From the NCBI RefSeq assembly GCF_009789675.1, contig NZ_CP046913.1, positions 3,162,001 through 3,226,000 on the forward strand: DNA of 64,000 bases. Direction: 5' to 3'. Shown here piece by piece: positions 9,624 to 20,112 of the stretch. The position numbers were made by a program, and so were the translations under genes. Position 1 is the first letter of the stretch. Each line of letters starts with the position of its first letter. The stretch comes from Paraburkholderia acidisoli (GTDB lineage: Bacteria > Pseudomonadota > Gammaproteobacteria > Burkholderiales > Burkholderiaceae). Under the pieces are notes generated by a model, which saw only the letters and a program-made list of their open reading frames with translations, was not told the DNA's origin and searched no databases.

Positions 9624-10793
9624 TTACTCGCTTTGCAGCTTCCACTTGTTGTCGACGATTTCGACGATCACGCGTGCGCGCTCGTCGAGGCCGTTATGGT
9701 TGGTCGGCGTGGTATTCATGATGCCGTGCGAGAGCGGCAGCTCCTTCACGTTTTCGAGTGCGCCGCGCAGCGCCACACGGAACGCCTCGGTGCCCGGCTC
9801 GCCCGCCTTGAGCGCAACGGGAATGGCGCGCGCGAGCATCTGGCCCGCGTCCCAGGCGTGACCGCCGAAGGTCGCCACCGAGCCCGCGCCATACGCCTTT
9901 TCGTAGGCCGACTTGTAGGCGAGCGCCGACTTCTTCACCGGGTTCGAATCGGGCAGTTGATCGGCCACGAGGATCGGGCCGGCCGGCAGCAGCTCGCCTT
10001 CGCAATCCTTGCCGCAAACGCGCAGGAAGTCGTTGTTGGCGACGCCGTGCGTCTGATAGATCTTGCCCTTGTAGCCGCGATCCTTGAGCGTGGTCGCGGG
10101 CAGCGCCGAAGGCGTGCCCGAGCCGGCGATCAGCACCGCGTCCGGGTTCGCCGACATCAGCTTGAGCGCCTGGCCCGTCACCGAAGAATCGGTGCGGTTA
10201 TAGCGTTCGTTCGCGACGATCTTGAGGTTGTGCTTCGCGGCCGCGGCGCTGAATTCCTTGTACCAGCTGTCGCCGTAGGCATCCGTGAAGCCAATGAAGC
10301 CCACGGTCTTCACGCCGTGCTTCTCCATGTAGGTGGCGAGCGCGTCGGCCATCAGGCTGTCGTTCTGCGGCGTCTTGAAGGCCCATTGGCGCTTGGCGTC
10401 CATCGGCTCGACGATCGCGGCGGAGGCCGCGAGCGAGATCATCGGCGTCTTGCCTTGCGAGACCACGTCGAGCATGGCGAGCGAGTTCGGCGTGACCGAC
10501 GAGCCGATGATCGCGTCCACGTGGTCCTCGTCGATCAGCTTGTGCGTGTTCTGCACGGCCTTGCTTGTGTCGGAGGCGTCGTCGAGCACGATGTACTGCA
10601 CGCTCTTGCCCGCGATCTCCTTGGGCAGCAGCGCGATCGTGTTCTTTTCCGGAATGCCGAGCGACGCCGCCGGCCCCGTGGCCGAAAGCGTTACGCCGAT
10701 CTTCACCTGCGCGGCGGCAAGGCCCGCCGTGCCCATCAACGCCGCTGCGAGTCCGGCGCTAATCGACCTCAAAACCCATTGCTTCGTTTTCAT
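9624..10793 (-). CDS. ABC transporter periplasmic amino acid-binding protein (system A, copy 1)
   Basis: Secreted leucine/isoleucine/valine-type binding protein (type I periplasmic binding fold, Peripla_BP_6). The 389-residue product has a signal peptide ending near AGLAAAQ (residue 28-29). The mature part starts VKIGVTLSATGPAASLGIPE, with VDAIIGSSVTPNSLAM and SYNAPE-like lobes typical of the family, and a CGKDCEG disulphide-type motif. It is close in sequence to the next gene upstream along most of its length, so the two are tandem paralogues. A gap of 239 bp separates it from livH, and it may share that transcript. Confidence 0.92.
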   Translation of the reverse strand: MKTKQWVLRSISAGLAAALMGTAGLAAAQVKIGVTLSATGPAASLGIPEKNTIALLPKEIAGKSVQYIVLDDASDTSKAVQNTHKLIDEDHVDAIIGSSVTPNSLAMLDVVSQGKTPMISLAASAAIVEPMDAKRQWAFKTPQNDSLMADALATYMEKHGVKTVGFIGFTDAYGDSWYKEFSAAAAKHNLKIVANERYNRTDSSVTGQALKLMSANPDAVLIAGSGTPSALPATTLKDRGYKGKIYQTHGVANNDFLRVCGKDCEGELLPAGPILVADQLPDSNPVKKSALAYKSAYEKAYGAGSVATFGGHAWDAGQMLARAIPVALKAGEPGTEAFRVALRGALENVKELPLSHGIMNTTPTNHNGLDERARVIVEIVDNKWKLQSE

Positions 10794-11156
10794 TGCGCGT
10801 CTCCAAACGCTTTGTCTGCGTGTTTTTGCGTGTTCTCAAAATGACCCGGCGCCGATCGCTACGATGTTCGTAAAAAAACCGGCGCAGGCCTTTGAGTGTA
10901 GTAACCGGCATCGTGCGTGTGATGCATGGTTTTCCCTGCCTGCGGCGCTGCACAAGCCACCGCTGAACCTTGCAATTCGCGCGCACCTGCCGCTTTTATC
11001 GACTACTCGCTGCTGCTTCTTGATGCGGTGTTCTACTGCGTTTTCCACTGCTGTTTTTTACTACCCGACACTTCGCGAATCCGTTGCGTCGGCAACAAAA
11101 AAGGCACCTCGTTCGAGCGTGCCTTGTTGGTGTGCCGTGTGCGCCTCACATCGCGC
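10794..11156. other. Gene-free gap between the two binding-protein paralogues
   Basis: This stretch should hold the promoter of copy 1. The only clear structure is the terminator hairpin of copy 2 near its right end. The middle is pyrimidine-rich and has no convincing reading frame. Confidence 0.6.
11095..11125 (-). terminator. Rho-independent terminator after binding protein copy 2
   Basis: AAGGCAC and GTGCCTT form a stem, with CTCG/CGAG pairing again inside the loop. On the minus strand the hairpin is followed directly by six T residues. It lies 32 bp after the stop of copy 2, so the two paralogues appear to be separate transcription units. Confidence 0.85.
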
Positions 11157-12323
11157 TCAATCGCCCGCAAGCTTCCACTTGCCGCCGACGATTTCCACCA
11201 TCACGCGGGCCCGCTGGTCGAGGCCCGCATGGTCGGTCGCGCTCATGTTGAAGATGCCGTGCGCGCCCGCCACGTCGTGCGAGTTCTCGAGCGCCGCGCG
11301 CAATGCGTCGCGGAACGCTTTGGAGCCCGGCTGACCGGCCTTCAGGGCGACGGGAACGGCGTGCTGGAGCAGCAGGCCCGCGTCCCACGCATGGCCGCCA
11401 AACGTCGAAATAGAGCCCGCGCCGTAGGCTTTTTCGTACGCGGCTTTATAAGCGAGCGCCGATTGCTTGACGGGATTCGAATCGGGCAATTGATCGGCGA
11501 CGAGCAGCGGACCGGCCGGCAGATACGTGCCCTCGCAATCCTTGCCGCACACGCGCAGGAAGTCGTTGTTGGCGACGCCGTGCGTCTGGTAGTACTTGCC
11601 CGTGTAGCCGCGCTCGCGCAGCGTCTTCTGCGGCAGCGCCGCCGGCGTGCCCGCGCCCGCGATCAGCACGGCGTCGGGATGCTGCGAGATCATCTTGAGC
11701 ACCTGGCCCGTGACCGAGGCGTCGTTGCGCGCGAAGCGCTCATTGGCGACGATCCTGATGTTGGCCTTGGTGGCCGCGGCGCCGAACTCCTTGTACCAGC
11801 TCTCGCCGTAGGCGTCCGAGAAGCCGATGAAGGCCACCGTCTTCACGCCGTGCGCGGCCATGTGCTGGGCGATGGCGCCGGCCATCAACTGGTCGTTCTG
11901 CGGCGTCTTGAACACCCAGGCGCGCTTCGCGTCCATGGGTTCGACGATCGGGGCCGCGGCGGCCATCGAGATCATCGGCGTGGAGGTTTCGGCGGCAACG
12001 TCGATCATGGCGAGCGAGTTGGGCACGACGGTCGAACCCAGGATCGCGTCGACGTGATCCTCGCTCGTGAGCTTGCGCGCGTTCTTCACGGCCTGGGTGG
12101 AGTCGGTGGCGTCGTCTAGCACGATGTAGTCGACCTTCTGCCCCGCCACTTCCTTCGGCAACAGCGCCACCGTGTTCTTCTCGGGAATGCCGAGCGACGC
12201 CGCCGGGCCCGTGGCCGAAAGCGTCACGCCGATCTTCACGTCTGCATATGCGCTGCCGGCCGTTGCCGCGAGCACCCCGGTCGCGACGCATGCCGCCCCC
12301 ATCCAACGCCAAACCAACTGCAT
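11157..12323 (-). CDS. ABC transporter periplasmic amino acid-binding protein (system A, copy 2)
   Basis: Second secreted Peripla_BP_6 binding protein, 388 residues from the chosen ATG, with a signal peptide ending near AGSAYAD. The mature part shares long blocks with copy 1: VKIGVTLSATGPAASLGIPEKNT, RVCGKDCEG and VADQLPDSNPVK are shared (shortened here where needed). An AAGGAG lies 5 bp before this ATG; an in-frame GTG two codons upstream overlaps that Shine-Dalgarno and is less likely. It ends with its own terminator. The paralogues may bind different ligands for one shared membrane complex, or be regulated differently; this is inference. Confidence 0.9.
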   Translation of the reverse strand: MQLVWRWMGAACVATGVLAATAGSAYADVKIGVTLSATGPAASLGIPEKNTVALLPKEVAGQKVDYIVLDDATDSTQAVKNARKLTSEDHVDAILGSTVVPNSLAMIDVAAETSTPMISMAAAAPIVEPMDAKRAWVFKTPQNDQLMAGAIAQHMAAHGVKTVAFIGFSDAYGESWYKEFGAAATKANIRIVANERFARNDASVTGQVLKMISQHPDAVLIAGAGTPAALPQKTLRERGYTGKYYQTHGVANNDFLRVCGKDCEGTYLPAGPLLVADQLPDSNPVKQSALAYKAAYEKAYGAGSISTFGGHAWDAGLLLQHAVPVALKAGQPGSKAFRDALRAALENSHDVAGAHGIFNMSATDHAGLDQRARVMVEIVGGKWKLAGD

Positions 12324-13092
12324 CTCCACTCCTTCGATAATCGTTCTGTTTATTGCCGCGAATCGCGCGGCACACCGGTTCCGCCCGGCCGCTCGAACGG
12401 CGGCCTGAAAGCGATAAACGCTTGCGGAAAATCAACGCGAAAACGCTGACCGTGTGGTCGGTGAATGGCGAGTGTAGCGGCGCGTGTATTCGAATGGCAA
12501 GCGCTTTCCATACGCTTACAACAACGCAAATGGCATGAATGCAACGCGTAACGCAGGAACGCTTGCGGGGCGGTCCGGGAACCGGTTTGGGCGGCGAATT
12601 GCGTAATTCGGGAAAGGGAAATCGACGCGCCGAAACTGCGCTCGAAAAGCGGAGAAAACGGGGAAGACGATGGGAAAAAACGGGGAAGGCGCAGCGAATG
12701 CCACGACTGAAAAACTGCGCGCCGATCACTAACTTCGTCGAACCGGCTTCTAAATTTCCGGAAATAGCGCGCAGAAATATAAAAAGCGCTGTTGGATTCC
12801 CATCCAACAGCGCTTCCTTGTCCGGGCACTTTGTGCCTCAGTTGTCTCCTCGTTCTCCACCTGCAAATTCGGTGCATCAGAACTAGGTGAAACTTTAAAC
12901 TTCGCTCCGTTTCGCAACAACTAGCATTTACCCTAGTGGTGCAGTGCGGCACCGAGTTGGGGCGCTTCAAAGCGCTTTTGCCACATCCCGGGGCGCGCGG
13001 CATTCCGCGCGACGCGGCCCATTCTAACGCAGCGCAGCACCCGTTCCCAAGCGCATTTCACACGCGATTTCGCTCGCCGCGTCAGCCTGGCG
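12324..13092. other. Gene-free region between transport systems A and B
   Basis: About 770 bp without a convincing gene; open frames here have no recognisable product or ribosome binding site. The left half should contain the promoter of binding protein copy 2. The right half holds the strong terminator of system B. The stretch is less GC-rich than its surroundings near 12770-12900. Confidence 0.6.
12776..12815 (-). terminator. Rho-independent terminator of transport system B
   Basis: AAGCGCTGTTGGAT and ATCCAACAGCGCTT form a perfect 14-bp stem with a TCCC loop. On the minus strand it is followed by TTTTTATATT. It lies about 280 bp after the livM stop and would end the system B transcript. 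Confidence 0.9.
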
Positions 13093-14067
13093 TCACGCCC
13101 TCAGCGGCCGCACCCGCGCCACGATCTCCCCTACGATCCCGCGTCGGAACGCCAGCACGCAGGCGATGAAAATCAGCCCCGTGACGATGGTCGCCGACTC
13201 GCCCAGCGAGCGGAACCAGTCCACGCCCGTCGCGCTGGCGAGCGCCGTGCCGATGTCGCCGAGCCGGTCCTCGAGCGCGACGATCAACGCCGCGCCGAGC
13301 AGCGGCCCGAACAGCGTGCCCATGCCGCCCACGAGTGTCATCAGGATCACGAGACCCGACATGGTCCAGTAGGCGTCGCCGAGCGTCTCGAAGCCCAGCA
13401 CGAGCACCTTGAGCGATCCCGCGAGGCCCGCGAGCCCGGCGGACAGAACGAAGGCGAGCAGCTTGAAGCGGTCGGTGTCGTAGCCGAGCGAGATCGCGCG
13501 CGGTTCGTTTTCCTTGATCGCCACGAGCACCTGGCCGAACGGCGAATGCACGATGCGCACGATCAGCGCGAACGCCAGCACCATCACCACGAGCACGACG
13601 TAGTAGAGCGAGACGTCGGAGTCGAGCGAGAGCACGCCGAACAGCTTGCCGCGCGGCACGCCCTGCAGACCGTCCTCGCCATGCGTGAACGGCGCCTGCA
13701 GGAACACGAAGTAGACCATCTGCGCGAGCGCGAGCGTGACCATCGCGAAGTAGATGCCCTGGCGCCGGATCGCGAACAACCCGACGATCAAGCCGAGCAG
13801 CGTGGCCACGGCCGTGCCCGCGAGCACGCCGAGCTCGGGCGTGAAGCCGAGCGTCTGCACCGCGTAACCCGTGGCATAACCGGCGCTCGCGAGGAACATG
13901 GCGTGCCCGAACGAGAGCAGCCCGGTATAGCCGATCAGCAGATTGAACGCCGCCGCGAACAACGCGAAGCACATCACCTTCATCACGAAGAGCGGATACA
14001 GCCCGACGAACGGCCCCGCGATCAGGCCGATCAGCAATAACCCATACAGCGCTTTTCTTTGCATCAT
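13093..14067 (-). CDS. livM: Branched-chain amino acid ABC permease LivM (system B)
   Basis: Inner-membrane permease of 324 residues with about nine hydrophobic segments. The conserved permease loop IGYTGLLSFGHAMFLASAGY, FAIRRQGIYFAMVTLALAQ and IKENEPRAISLGYD are all typical of LivM. The start overlaps the livH stop as ATGATG, giving translational coupling. The last gene of the system B operon, followed by a long trailer to a strong hairpin. Confidence 0.93.
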   Translation of the reverse strand: MMQRKALYGLLLIGLIAGPFVGLYPLFVMKVMCFALFAAAFNLLIGYTGLLSFGHAMFLASAGYATGYAVQTLGFTPELGVLAGTAVATLLGLIVGLFAIRRQGIYFAMVTLALAQMVYFVFLQAPFTHGEDGLQGVPRGKLFGVLSLDSDVSLYYVVLVVMVLAFALIVRIVHSPFGQVLVAIKENEPRAISLGYDTDRFKLLAFVLSAGLAGLAGSLKVLVLGFETLGDAYWTMSGLVILMTLVGGMGTLFGPLLGAALIVALEDRLGDIGTALASATGVDWFRSLGESATIVTGLIFIACVLAFRRGIVGEIVARVRPLRA

Positions 14068-14948
14068 CGTTCCTTGCCGAAGAGGCCAGCGGGGCGAATC
14101 AGCAGCACGATCGCCATGATCACGAACACCACGGTCGCCGACGCCTCGGGCCAGAACACGCGCGTGAAGCCTTCGATCACGCCGAGCAGCAACCCCGTGA
14201 GGATCGAGCCCATGATCGAGCCCATGCCGCCGATCACGACCACGGCGAACACGGTGATGATCATCGGCTGGCCCATGAGCGGCGACACCTGGATCACGGG
14301 CGCGGCGAGCACGCCCGCGAACGCCGCGAGCGCCACGCCGAAGCCGTAGGTGAGCGTGATCATGAGCGGCACGTTGATGCCGAACGCCTCCACGAGTTTC
14401 GGGTTCTCGGTGCCCGCGCGCAGATAGGCGCCCAGCCGGGTCTTCTCGATCACGAACCACGTGGCGAAGCACACCGCGAGCGACGCCACCACGACCCACG
14501 CGCGATAGTTGGGCAGATACATGAAGCCGAGATTGGTGGCGCCCGAAAGCAGATCGGGCGTGTCGTACGGTTGCCCCGACGCGCCGTAGATCGAGCGGAA
14601 CACGCCCTCCACCACGAGCGTCAGACCGAAGGTCAGCAGGAGTCCGTACAAATGATCGAGCCGATACAGCCAACGCAGCATCGAGCGCTCGATCACCACG
14701 CCGATCAGTCCCACCACGAGCGGCGCGATGACGAGCATCGCCCAGTACGGCAGATTGAAATAGGCGAGGCCCATCCACGTGAGCATCGCGCCCAGCATGA
14801 ACAACGCGCCGTGCGCGAAGTTGATCACGTTGAGCATGCCGAAGATCACCGCGAGGCCAAGGCTCAGGATCGCGTAGAACGAGCCGTTCACCAGCCCGAG
14901 CAACAACTGGCTCAGCATTGCCGGAAGCGGAATGCCAAAGATCGTCAT
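14064..14948 (-). CDS. livH: Branched-chain amino acid ABC permease LivH (system B)
   Basis: Inner-membrane permease of 294 residues, the usual family length. The N-terminus LLLGLVNGSFYAILSLGLAV is followed by FGMLNVINFAHGALFMLGAM, the LivH hallmark. The ATG at MTIFGIPLP was preferred over a longer frame because GAGGCGG precedes it and the extension lacks membrane character. It lies about 100 bp after the binding-protein gene and overlaps livM. Confidence 0.93.
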   Translation of the reverse strand: MTIFGIPLPAMLSQLLLGLVNGSFYAILSLGLAVIFGMLNVINFAHGALFMLGAMLTWMGLAYFNLPYWAMLVIAPLVVGLIGVVIERSMLRWLYRLDHLYGLLLTFGLTLVVEGVFRSIYGASGQPYDTPDLLSGATNLGFMYLPNYRAWVVVASLAVCFATWFVIEKTRLGAYLRAGTENPKLVEAFGINVPLMITLTYGFGVALAAFAGVLAAPVIQVSPLMGQPMIITVFAVVVIGGMGSIMGSILTGLLLGVIEGFTRVFWPEASATVVFVIMAIVLLIRPAGLFGKER

Positions 14949-15053
14949 GAAAGCCGCCTCTGAAGGCACGAATAACGGTTTGCGCACGCATGCGGCGTCC
15001 GGCGCGAATGGCCGCCGAACGCCGCACACCACCATCGCATCACACGCGCGCGC

Positions 15054-16271
15054 TTACTTCCACAGCGCGCACTTCGATTCCGCCTTGGTCGTGTACGCCT
15101 GCTCGCCCGGAATCGTCTGCACGACCTTGTACAGATCCCACGGCCCCTTCGACTCGGACGGCTTCTTCACCTCGACGAGATACATGTCGTGGATCAGCAC
15201 GCCGTCCTGGCGGATATAGCCGTTGCTCGTGTAGAAGTCGTTGATCTTCGTTTTCTTCAGCTGCGCCATGACCTTGTCGGCGTCGGTCGAACCCACGGCC
15301 TGCACCGCCTTCAGGTAGTTCATCACCACCGAATAGTCGGCGGCCTGAAGTTCCGACGGTTCCTTCTTCGTCTGCTCGTAATAGCGCTGCGCCCACTTGC
15401 GCGTGGCGTCGTTCTGATCCCAGTACCAGCCCGTCGTGAGCACGAGGCCCTGCGTGGTCTCGAGCCCGAGGCTCTTCACGTCGGGCAGGAACATCAGCAG
15501 CGCGGCGATCTTCATCGACTTGGTAATGCCGAATTCCTTGGCCGCCTTGATCGAGTTGACCGAGTCGCCGCCCGCGTTCGCGAGGCCGAGCACCTGGGCC
15601 TTCGACGCCTGCGCCTGCAACAGGAACGACGAGAAGTCCGAGGCCGAAAGCGGATGCCGCACTTCGCCGAGCACCTGGCCGCCGTTCGCCTTCACGACGT
15701 CGGCCGTGTTCTTTTCGAGCGACTTGCCAAACGCGTAGTCGGCGGTGAGGAAGAACCAGCTCTTGCCGCCCTGCTTGACCACGGCGAGGCCCGTGCCCTT
15801 GGCGAGCGCGACCGTGTCGTAGCCGTAGTGCACCGTGTAGGGCGTGCACTGCTCGTTGGTGAGCGCGTCCGTGCCCGCGCCCGTGTTGAAGTAGACGCGT
15901 TTCTTCTCGTTCGCGACCTGGTTCATCGAGAGCGCCGTGGCCGAGTTCGTGCCGCCGAGCAGCATGTCGAGGCCGTCGCGGTCCATCCATTCGCGCGCCT
16001 TCGACGCGGCGATGTCCGCCTTGTTCTGGTGGTCCGCGTAGAGGATCTCGATCGGCTTGCCGTTGACCTTGCCGCCGAAGTCGGCGATCGCCATCTTGAT
16101 CGCGGTGAGGCCGCCCTGGCCGTCGTCGTCGGCATACAGACCCGACATGTCGGTGATGAAGCCGATCTTCACCGCGTTGTCGGCGGCTTGCGCGTTCCCC
16201 GCGCAGAACGCCGTGGCGGCCGCCGTAGCGGCGAACAGTGCCGCGAGCCGCGCGAACGTGGTTTTCTTCAT
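15054..16271 (-). CDS. ABC transporter periplasmic binding protein (system B)
   Basis: Secreted Peripla_BP_6 protein of 405 residues, related to amide/urea/branched-chain amino acid binding proteins. The signal peptide ends near GNAQAADN. The mature protein begins VKIGFITDMSGLYADDDGQG and contains ADHQNKADIAASKAREW and GGTNSATALSMNQV. It is clearly a different subfamily from the two system A binding proteins. AGGAG lies 7 bp before the ATG. The gene sits between livF and livH of the same system. Confidence 0.92.
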   Translation of the reverse strand: MKKTTFARLAALFAATAAATAFCAGNAQAADNAVKIGFITDMSGLYADDDGQGGLTAIKMAIADFGGKVNGKPIEILYADHQNKADIAASKAREWMDRDGLDMLLGGTNSATALSMNQVANEKKRVYFNTGAGTDALTNEQCTPYTVHYGYDTVALAKGTGLAVVKQGGKSWFFLTADYAFGKSLEKNTADVVKANGGQVLGEVRHPLSASDFSSFLLQAQASKAQVLGLANAGGDSVNSIKAAKEFGITKSMKIAALLMFLPDVKSLGLETTQGLVLTTGWYWDQNDATRKWAQRYYEQTKKEPSELQAADYSVVMNYLKAVQAVGSTDADKVMAQLKKTKINDFYTSNGYIRQDGVLIHDMYLVEVKKPSESKGPWDLYKVVQTIPGEQAYTTKAESKCALWK

Positions 16272-16377
16272 TGCAGTCTCCTTGGTTGCGTTGTTATTCA
16301 GGAACACTTCATGAACTGACTCAGGCAAGACGACGCGCGCGGCAGAGTGGTGTCGCGCGGAAAAACCAGACAGGAAC

Positions 16378-17150
<773 letters not shown>

Positions 17151-17154
<4 letters not shown>

Positions 17155-17930
17155 GCGTGCGCTCCCGCGAGCGCCGCGTCCGCGCTGCCCATGTAGGCTT
17201 CGGCCACGAGCGGATTCTTCGAGACTTCGGCGTAGCTGCCTTCGGCCAGCACTTCGCCGCGTTGCAGCACGGTGATGGTGTCGGAGATGCCGGCGATCAC
17301 ATTCATGTTGTGCTCGACCATCAGGATCGTGCGCCCCGCCGAGACCTTCTTGATGAGCGCCGTCACGCGGTCGACGTCCTCGTGACCCATGCCCTGGGTC
17401 GGCTCGTCGAGCAGCATGAGTTCGGGCTCCATGGCGAGCGTGGTCGCGATCTCGAGCGCGCGCTTGCGGCCGTAGGCGAGTTCGACGGTCGGCACGTCGG
17501 CGAAATCCGTGAGGCCCACCTGCGTGAGCAGGTCCATCGCGCGGTCGTTGAGTTCGGCGAGCGAGCGCTCGGTTTTCCAGAAGTGATACGCGGTGCCGAG
17601 CGTGCGCTGCAAGCCGATGCGCACGTTCTGCAACGCGGTGAGATGCGGGAACACGGCCGAGATCTGGAACGAGCGGATAATGCCGCGCCGCGCGATCTGC
17701 GCCGGCCGCTCGCTGGTGATGTCGATGCCGTTGAACACGATGCGCCCCGCGCTCGGCACGAGGAACTTCGTGAGCAGATTGAAACAGGTGGTCTTGCCCG
17801 CGCCGTTCGGTCCGATGAGCGCGTGTATCGAACCGCGGCACACGCGCAGGTTCACGCCGTTCACGGCCGTGAAGCCCTTGAACTGTTTCGTGAGGTCGCG
17901 CGTCTCCAGAATCGTGTCGCCGAGAATCAT
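17151..17930 (-). CDS. livG: Branched-chain amino acid ABC transporter ATPase LivG (system B)
   Basis: ATPase of 259 residues with a standard Walker [30 protein letters not shown], signature ELAYGRKRALEIATTL and Walker B LMLLDEPTQGMGHED. The signature is the variant LAYGRKR, common in LivG, in place of LSGGQ. GGAAGGGG lies 2-3 bp before the ATG; an in-frame GTG four codons upstream is the alternative. It is the first gene of the system B operon, and its promoter should lie in the gap to the right. Confidence 0.92.
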
Positions 17931-18288
17931 GTCCCCTTCCACGCGAAGTAAGGCGTAACACTGAAGACCTGCAAGCGTGCGGATCTCGCACGACGAGGTC
18001 CGGCGCGGACGTTCCGGCGCGCCTCCCGCTGCGCGCCACGCGCGCTGCCGACTTTTGTTTCACCGCATTGTCGCGCCAATGATGCAGCGCAATCATTGGG
18101 ATTTGCACTTAATCGCGGCCCGAGCTCCGCACGCGCCTTCGACTGAACACTTACAGATAGATTCACGCAATATGCGCGCAAGTTAGACGAAGATGCGCCA
18201 TACATCACCGTTTACCCGGAATGTGAGGAATGCATAAAACCCCGCGCGGAACCGGACCTTCCGCACGGGGTTTTTTGTTGCGCACGAA
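17931..18288. other. Gene-free gap upstream of system B
   Basis: About 360 bp. The left two thirds should hold the promoter of the livG-led operon; the segment near 18070-18200 is relatively AT-rich. The right end is the terminator of the neighbouring GMC gene. No reading frame here looks real. Confidence 0.6.
18236..18276 (-). terminator. Bidirectional terminator after the GMC oxidoreductase gene
   Basis: AAAACCCCGCGCGGAA pairs with TTCCGCACGGGGTTTT around a seven-base loop. The one imperfect pair is a G-U wobble in the minus-strand RNA but a C-A mismatch in the plus-strand RNA. The hairpin is therefore best formed by the minus-strand transcript of the GMC gene, which ends 13 bp before it. 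Confidence 0.85.
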
Positions 18289-19983
18289 TCACACGGTCGA
18301 GAGCGTCGCGGCCGTTCGCGCCTCCACGATCGCGGGCGCGCCCTCGCGGCGATCGGCGCGCATCATCTCCGCAGCGCGTTCGGCGATCATCAGCGTGGGC
18401 GAATTCGTGTTGCCGGAGGTAATGGTCGGCATCACCGAGGCATCCACCACGCGCAAGCCCGCCACGCCGCGCACGCGCAGCCGCGCGTCGACCACGGCGT
18501 CGGCGTCGTCGGGGCGGCCCATGCGGCAGGTGCCCACGGGGTGGAAAATCGTCGTGCCGATGTTGCCCGCCGCTTCGCGCAATTCCTCGTCGGTCTGATA
18601 GGCGAGGCCCGGCAGGATCTCGTGCGGCTGATAACGCGCGAGCGCCGCCGAAGCCGCAATGCGCCGCGTGAGCCGCAGCGAATTCGCGGCCACGCTGAGG
18701 TCGTGATCCGTCGCCAGATAATTGGGCGCGATCGCGGGCGCCTGCAACGGGTCCGCCGACACCGCGTGAATGCTGCCGCGCGACGTGGGCCGCAGGTTGC
18801 ACACCGAAGCCGTGAACGCGTTGAAGCGATGCAGCGGCTCGCCGAAACGATCGAGCGAGAGCGGCTGCACGTGGTATTGCAGATCGGGGCGCGTGAGTTC
18901 GGGGTCGTCGGGATTCGACTTCGCGAACGCGCCCAGTTGCGAGGGCGCCATCGACATCGGCCCGCTTTGCATCAGCGCGTATTGCATGCCGATCATGAGC
19001 TTGCCCCACCAATGCGCCGAAGCCGTATTCAGCGTGCGCACGCCGTTCACGCGATACGCCATGCGCAATTGCAGGTGATCCTGCAGGTTTTCGCCCACGC
19101 CGCGCAGGTCCTGCACGACGCTCACGCCGAGTTGCGCGAGCCGCCCGGCCTCGCCGATGCCCGACAGCTCCAGCAGCTTGGGCGAATTCACGGCGCCCGC
19201 GCTGAGGATTACCTCGCAGCGCGCCCGCGCGACGTAGGGCACGTCGCCGCGATATTCGACGCCCACGCAGCGTTTGCCCTCGAAGATCACGCGTTCCGTG
19301 AGCGCGCCCGTGACGACGGTGAGATTGGGCCGTTTCATTGCCGCGCGCAGAAACGCCTTCGCGGCGTTCCAGCGGATGCCGCGTTTCTGGTTCACCTCGA
19401 AATAACCGATGCCGCTGTTGTCGCCGCGATTGAAGTCGTCGGTGGCGGCAATGCCCTGCTCCTGCGCGGCGCGCGAAAACGATTCGAGAATTTCCCACTT
19501 GAGGCGCTGTTTTTCGACGCGCCATTCGCCGCCCGCGCCGTGAAACTCGCTCGCTCCGCCGTGGTGGTCTTCGCTGCGGCGAAACACGGGCAGCACGCTG
19601 TCCCAGGACCAACCGGCGTCGCCCGTGGCGCGCGCCCAGCCGTCGTAGTCGTCGCGCTGGCCGCGCATGTAGATCATGCCGTTGATCGACGACGATCCGC
19701 CGAGCACGCGCCCGCGCGGATACGCGAGGGCGCGGCCGTTGAGGCCTTTTTCGGCGGCGGTCTTGTAGAGCCAGTCGGTGCGCGGATTGCCGATGCAATA
19801 CAGATAGCCGACCGGAATGTGGATCCAGTGATAGTCGTCCTTGCCGCCTGCCTCGATGAGCAGGACGGTGACGTCGGCGTCTTCGGTGAGCCGGTTGGCG
19901 AGCACGCAGCCCGCCGTGCCGGCGCCCACGATCACGTAATCGAACTCGCCTTCGAGGCGACGTTTTGCAGCGTCTGCACTCAT
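18289..19983 (-). CDS. GMC-family FAD oxidoreductase (choline/alcohol dehydrogenase-like)
   Basis: Flavin enzyme oxidising an alcohol group. The 564-residue product has the FAD-binding fold DYVIVGAGTAGCVLANRL, the GMC signature GRVLGGSSSINGMIYMRG and the second signature around GAVNSPKLLELSGIG. The C-terminal catalytic region contains HPVGTCRMG and DASVMPTITSGNTNSP. AGGAG stands 8 bp before the ATG, which settles the start against an upstream extension. It lies next to mmsA in the same orientation, 129 bp apart. That could place it in catabolism of a short alcohol or hydroxyacid, but BetA-like choline oxidation is an equal alternative. Confidence 0.88.
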   Translation of the reverse strand: MSADAAKRRLEGEFDYVIVGAGTAGCVLANRLTEDADVTVLLIEAGGKDDYHWIHIPVGYLYCIGNPRTDWLYKTAAEKGLNGRALAYPRGRVLGGSSSINGMIYMRGQRDDYDGWARATGDAGWSWDSVLPVFRRSEDHHGGASEFHGAGGEWRVEKQRLKWEILESFSRAAQEQGIAATDDFNRGDNSGIGYFEVNQKRGIRWNAAKAFLRAAMKRPNLTVVTGALTERVIFEGKRCVGVEYRGDVPYVARARCEVILSAGAVNSPKLLELSGIGEAGRLAQLGVSVVQDLRGVGENLQDHLQLRMAYRVNGVRTLNTASAHWWGKLMIGMQYALMQSGPMSMAPSQLGAFAKSNPDDPELTRPDLQYHVQPLSLDRFGEPLHRFNAFTASVCNLRPTSRGSIHAVSADPLQAPAIAPNYLATDHDLSVAANSLRLTRRIAASAALARYQPHEILPGLAYQTDEELREAAGNIGTTIFHPVGTCRMGRPDDADAVVDARLRVRGVAGLRVVDASVMPTITSGNTNSPTLMIAERAAEMMRADRREGAPAIVEARTAATLSTV

Positions 19984-19999
19984 GGTTTGTCTCCTGTCG

Positions 20000-20031
20000 A
20001 CTGGAGTTACTGCTTCAGCAGTTACTCCAGT
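20000..20031. repeat. 13-bp inverted repeat in the leader of the GMC gene
   Basis: ACTGGAGTTACTG and CAGTTACTCCAGT face each other across a six-base spacer, with one mismatch. It lies 16 bp upstream of the GMC start codon, next to its Shine-Dalgarno sequence. It could be an operator or an RNA hairpin; no T-run follows on the minus strand, so it does not look like a terminator. Confidence 0.7.
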
Positions 20032-20112
20032 CCCATGCAAAGCCGTCCTAATCGCTCGAGCGACCGATATATTTCGGTTTCCTGATGATGCGCCCGGCGC
20101 CGTCACCTGCGC

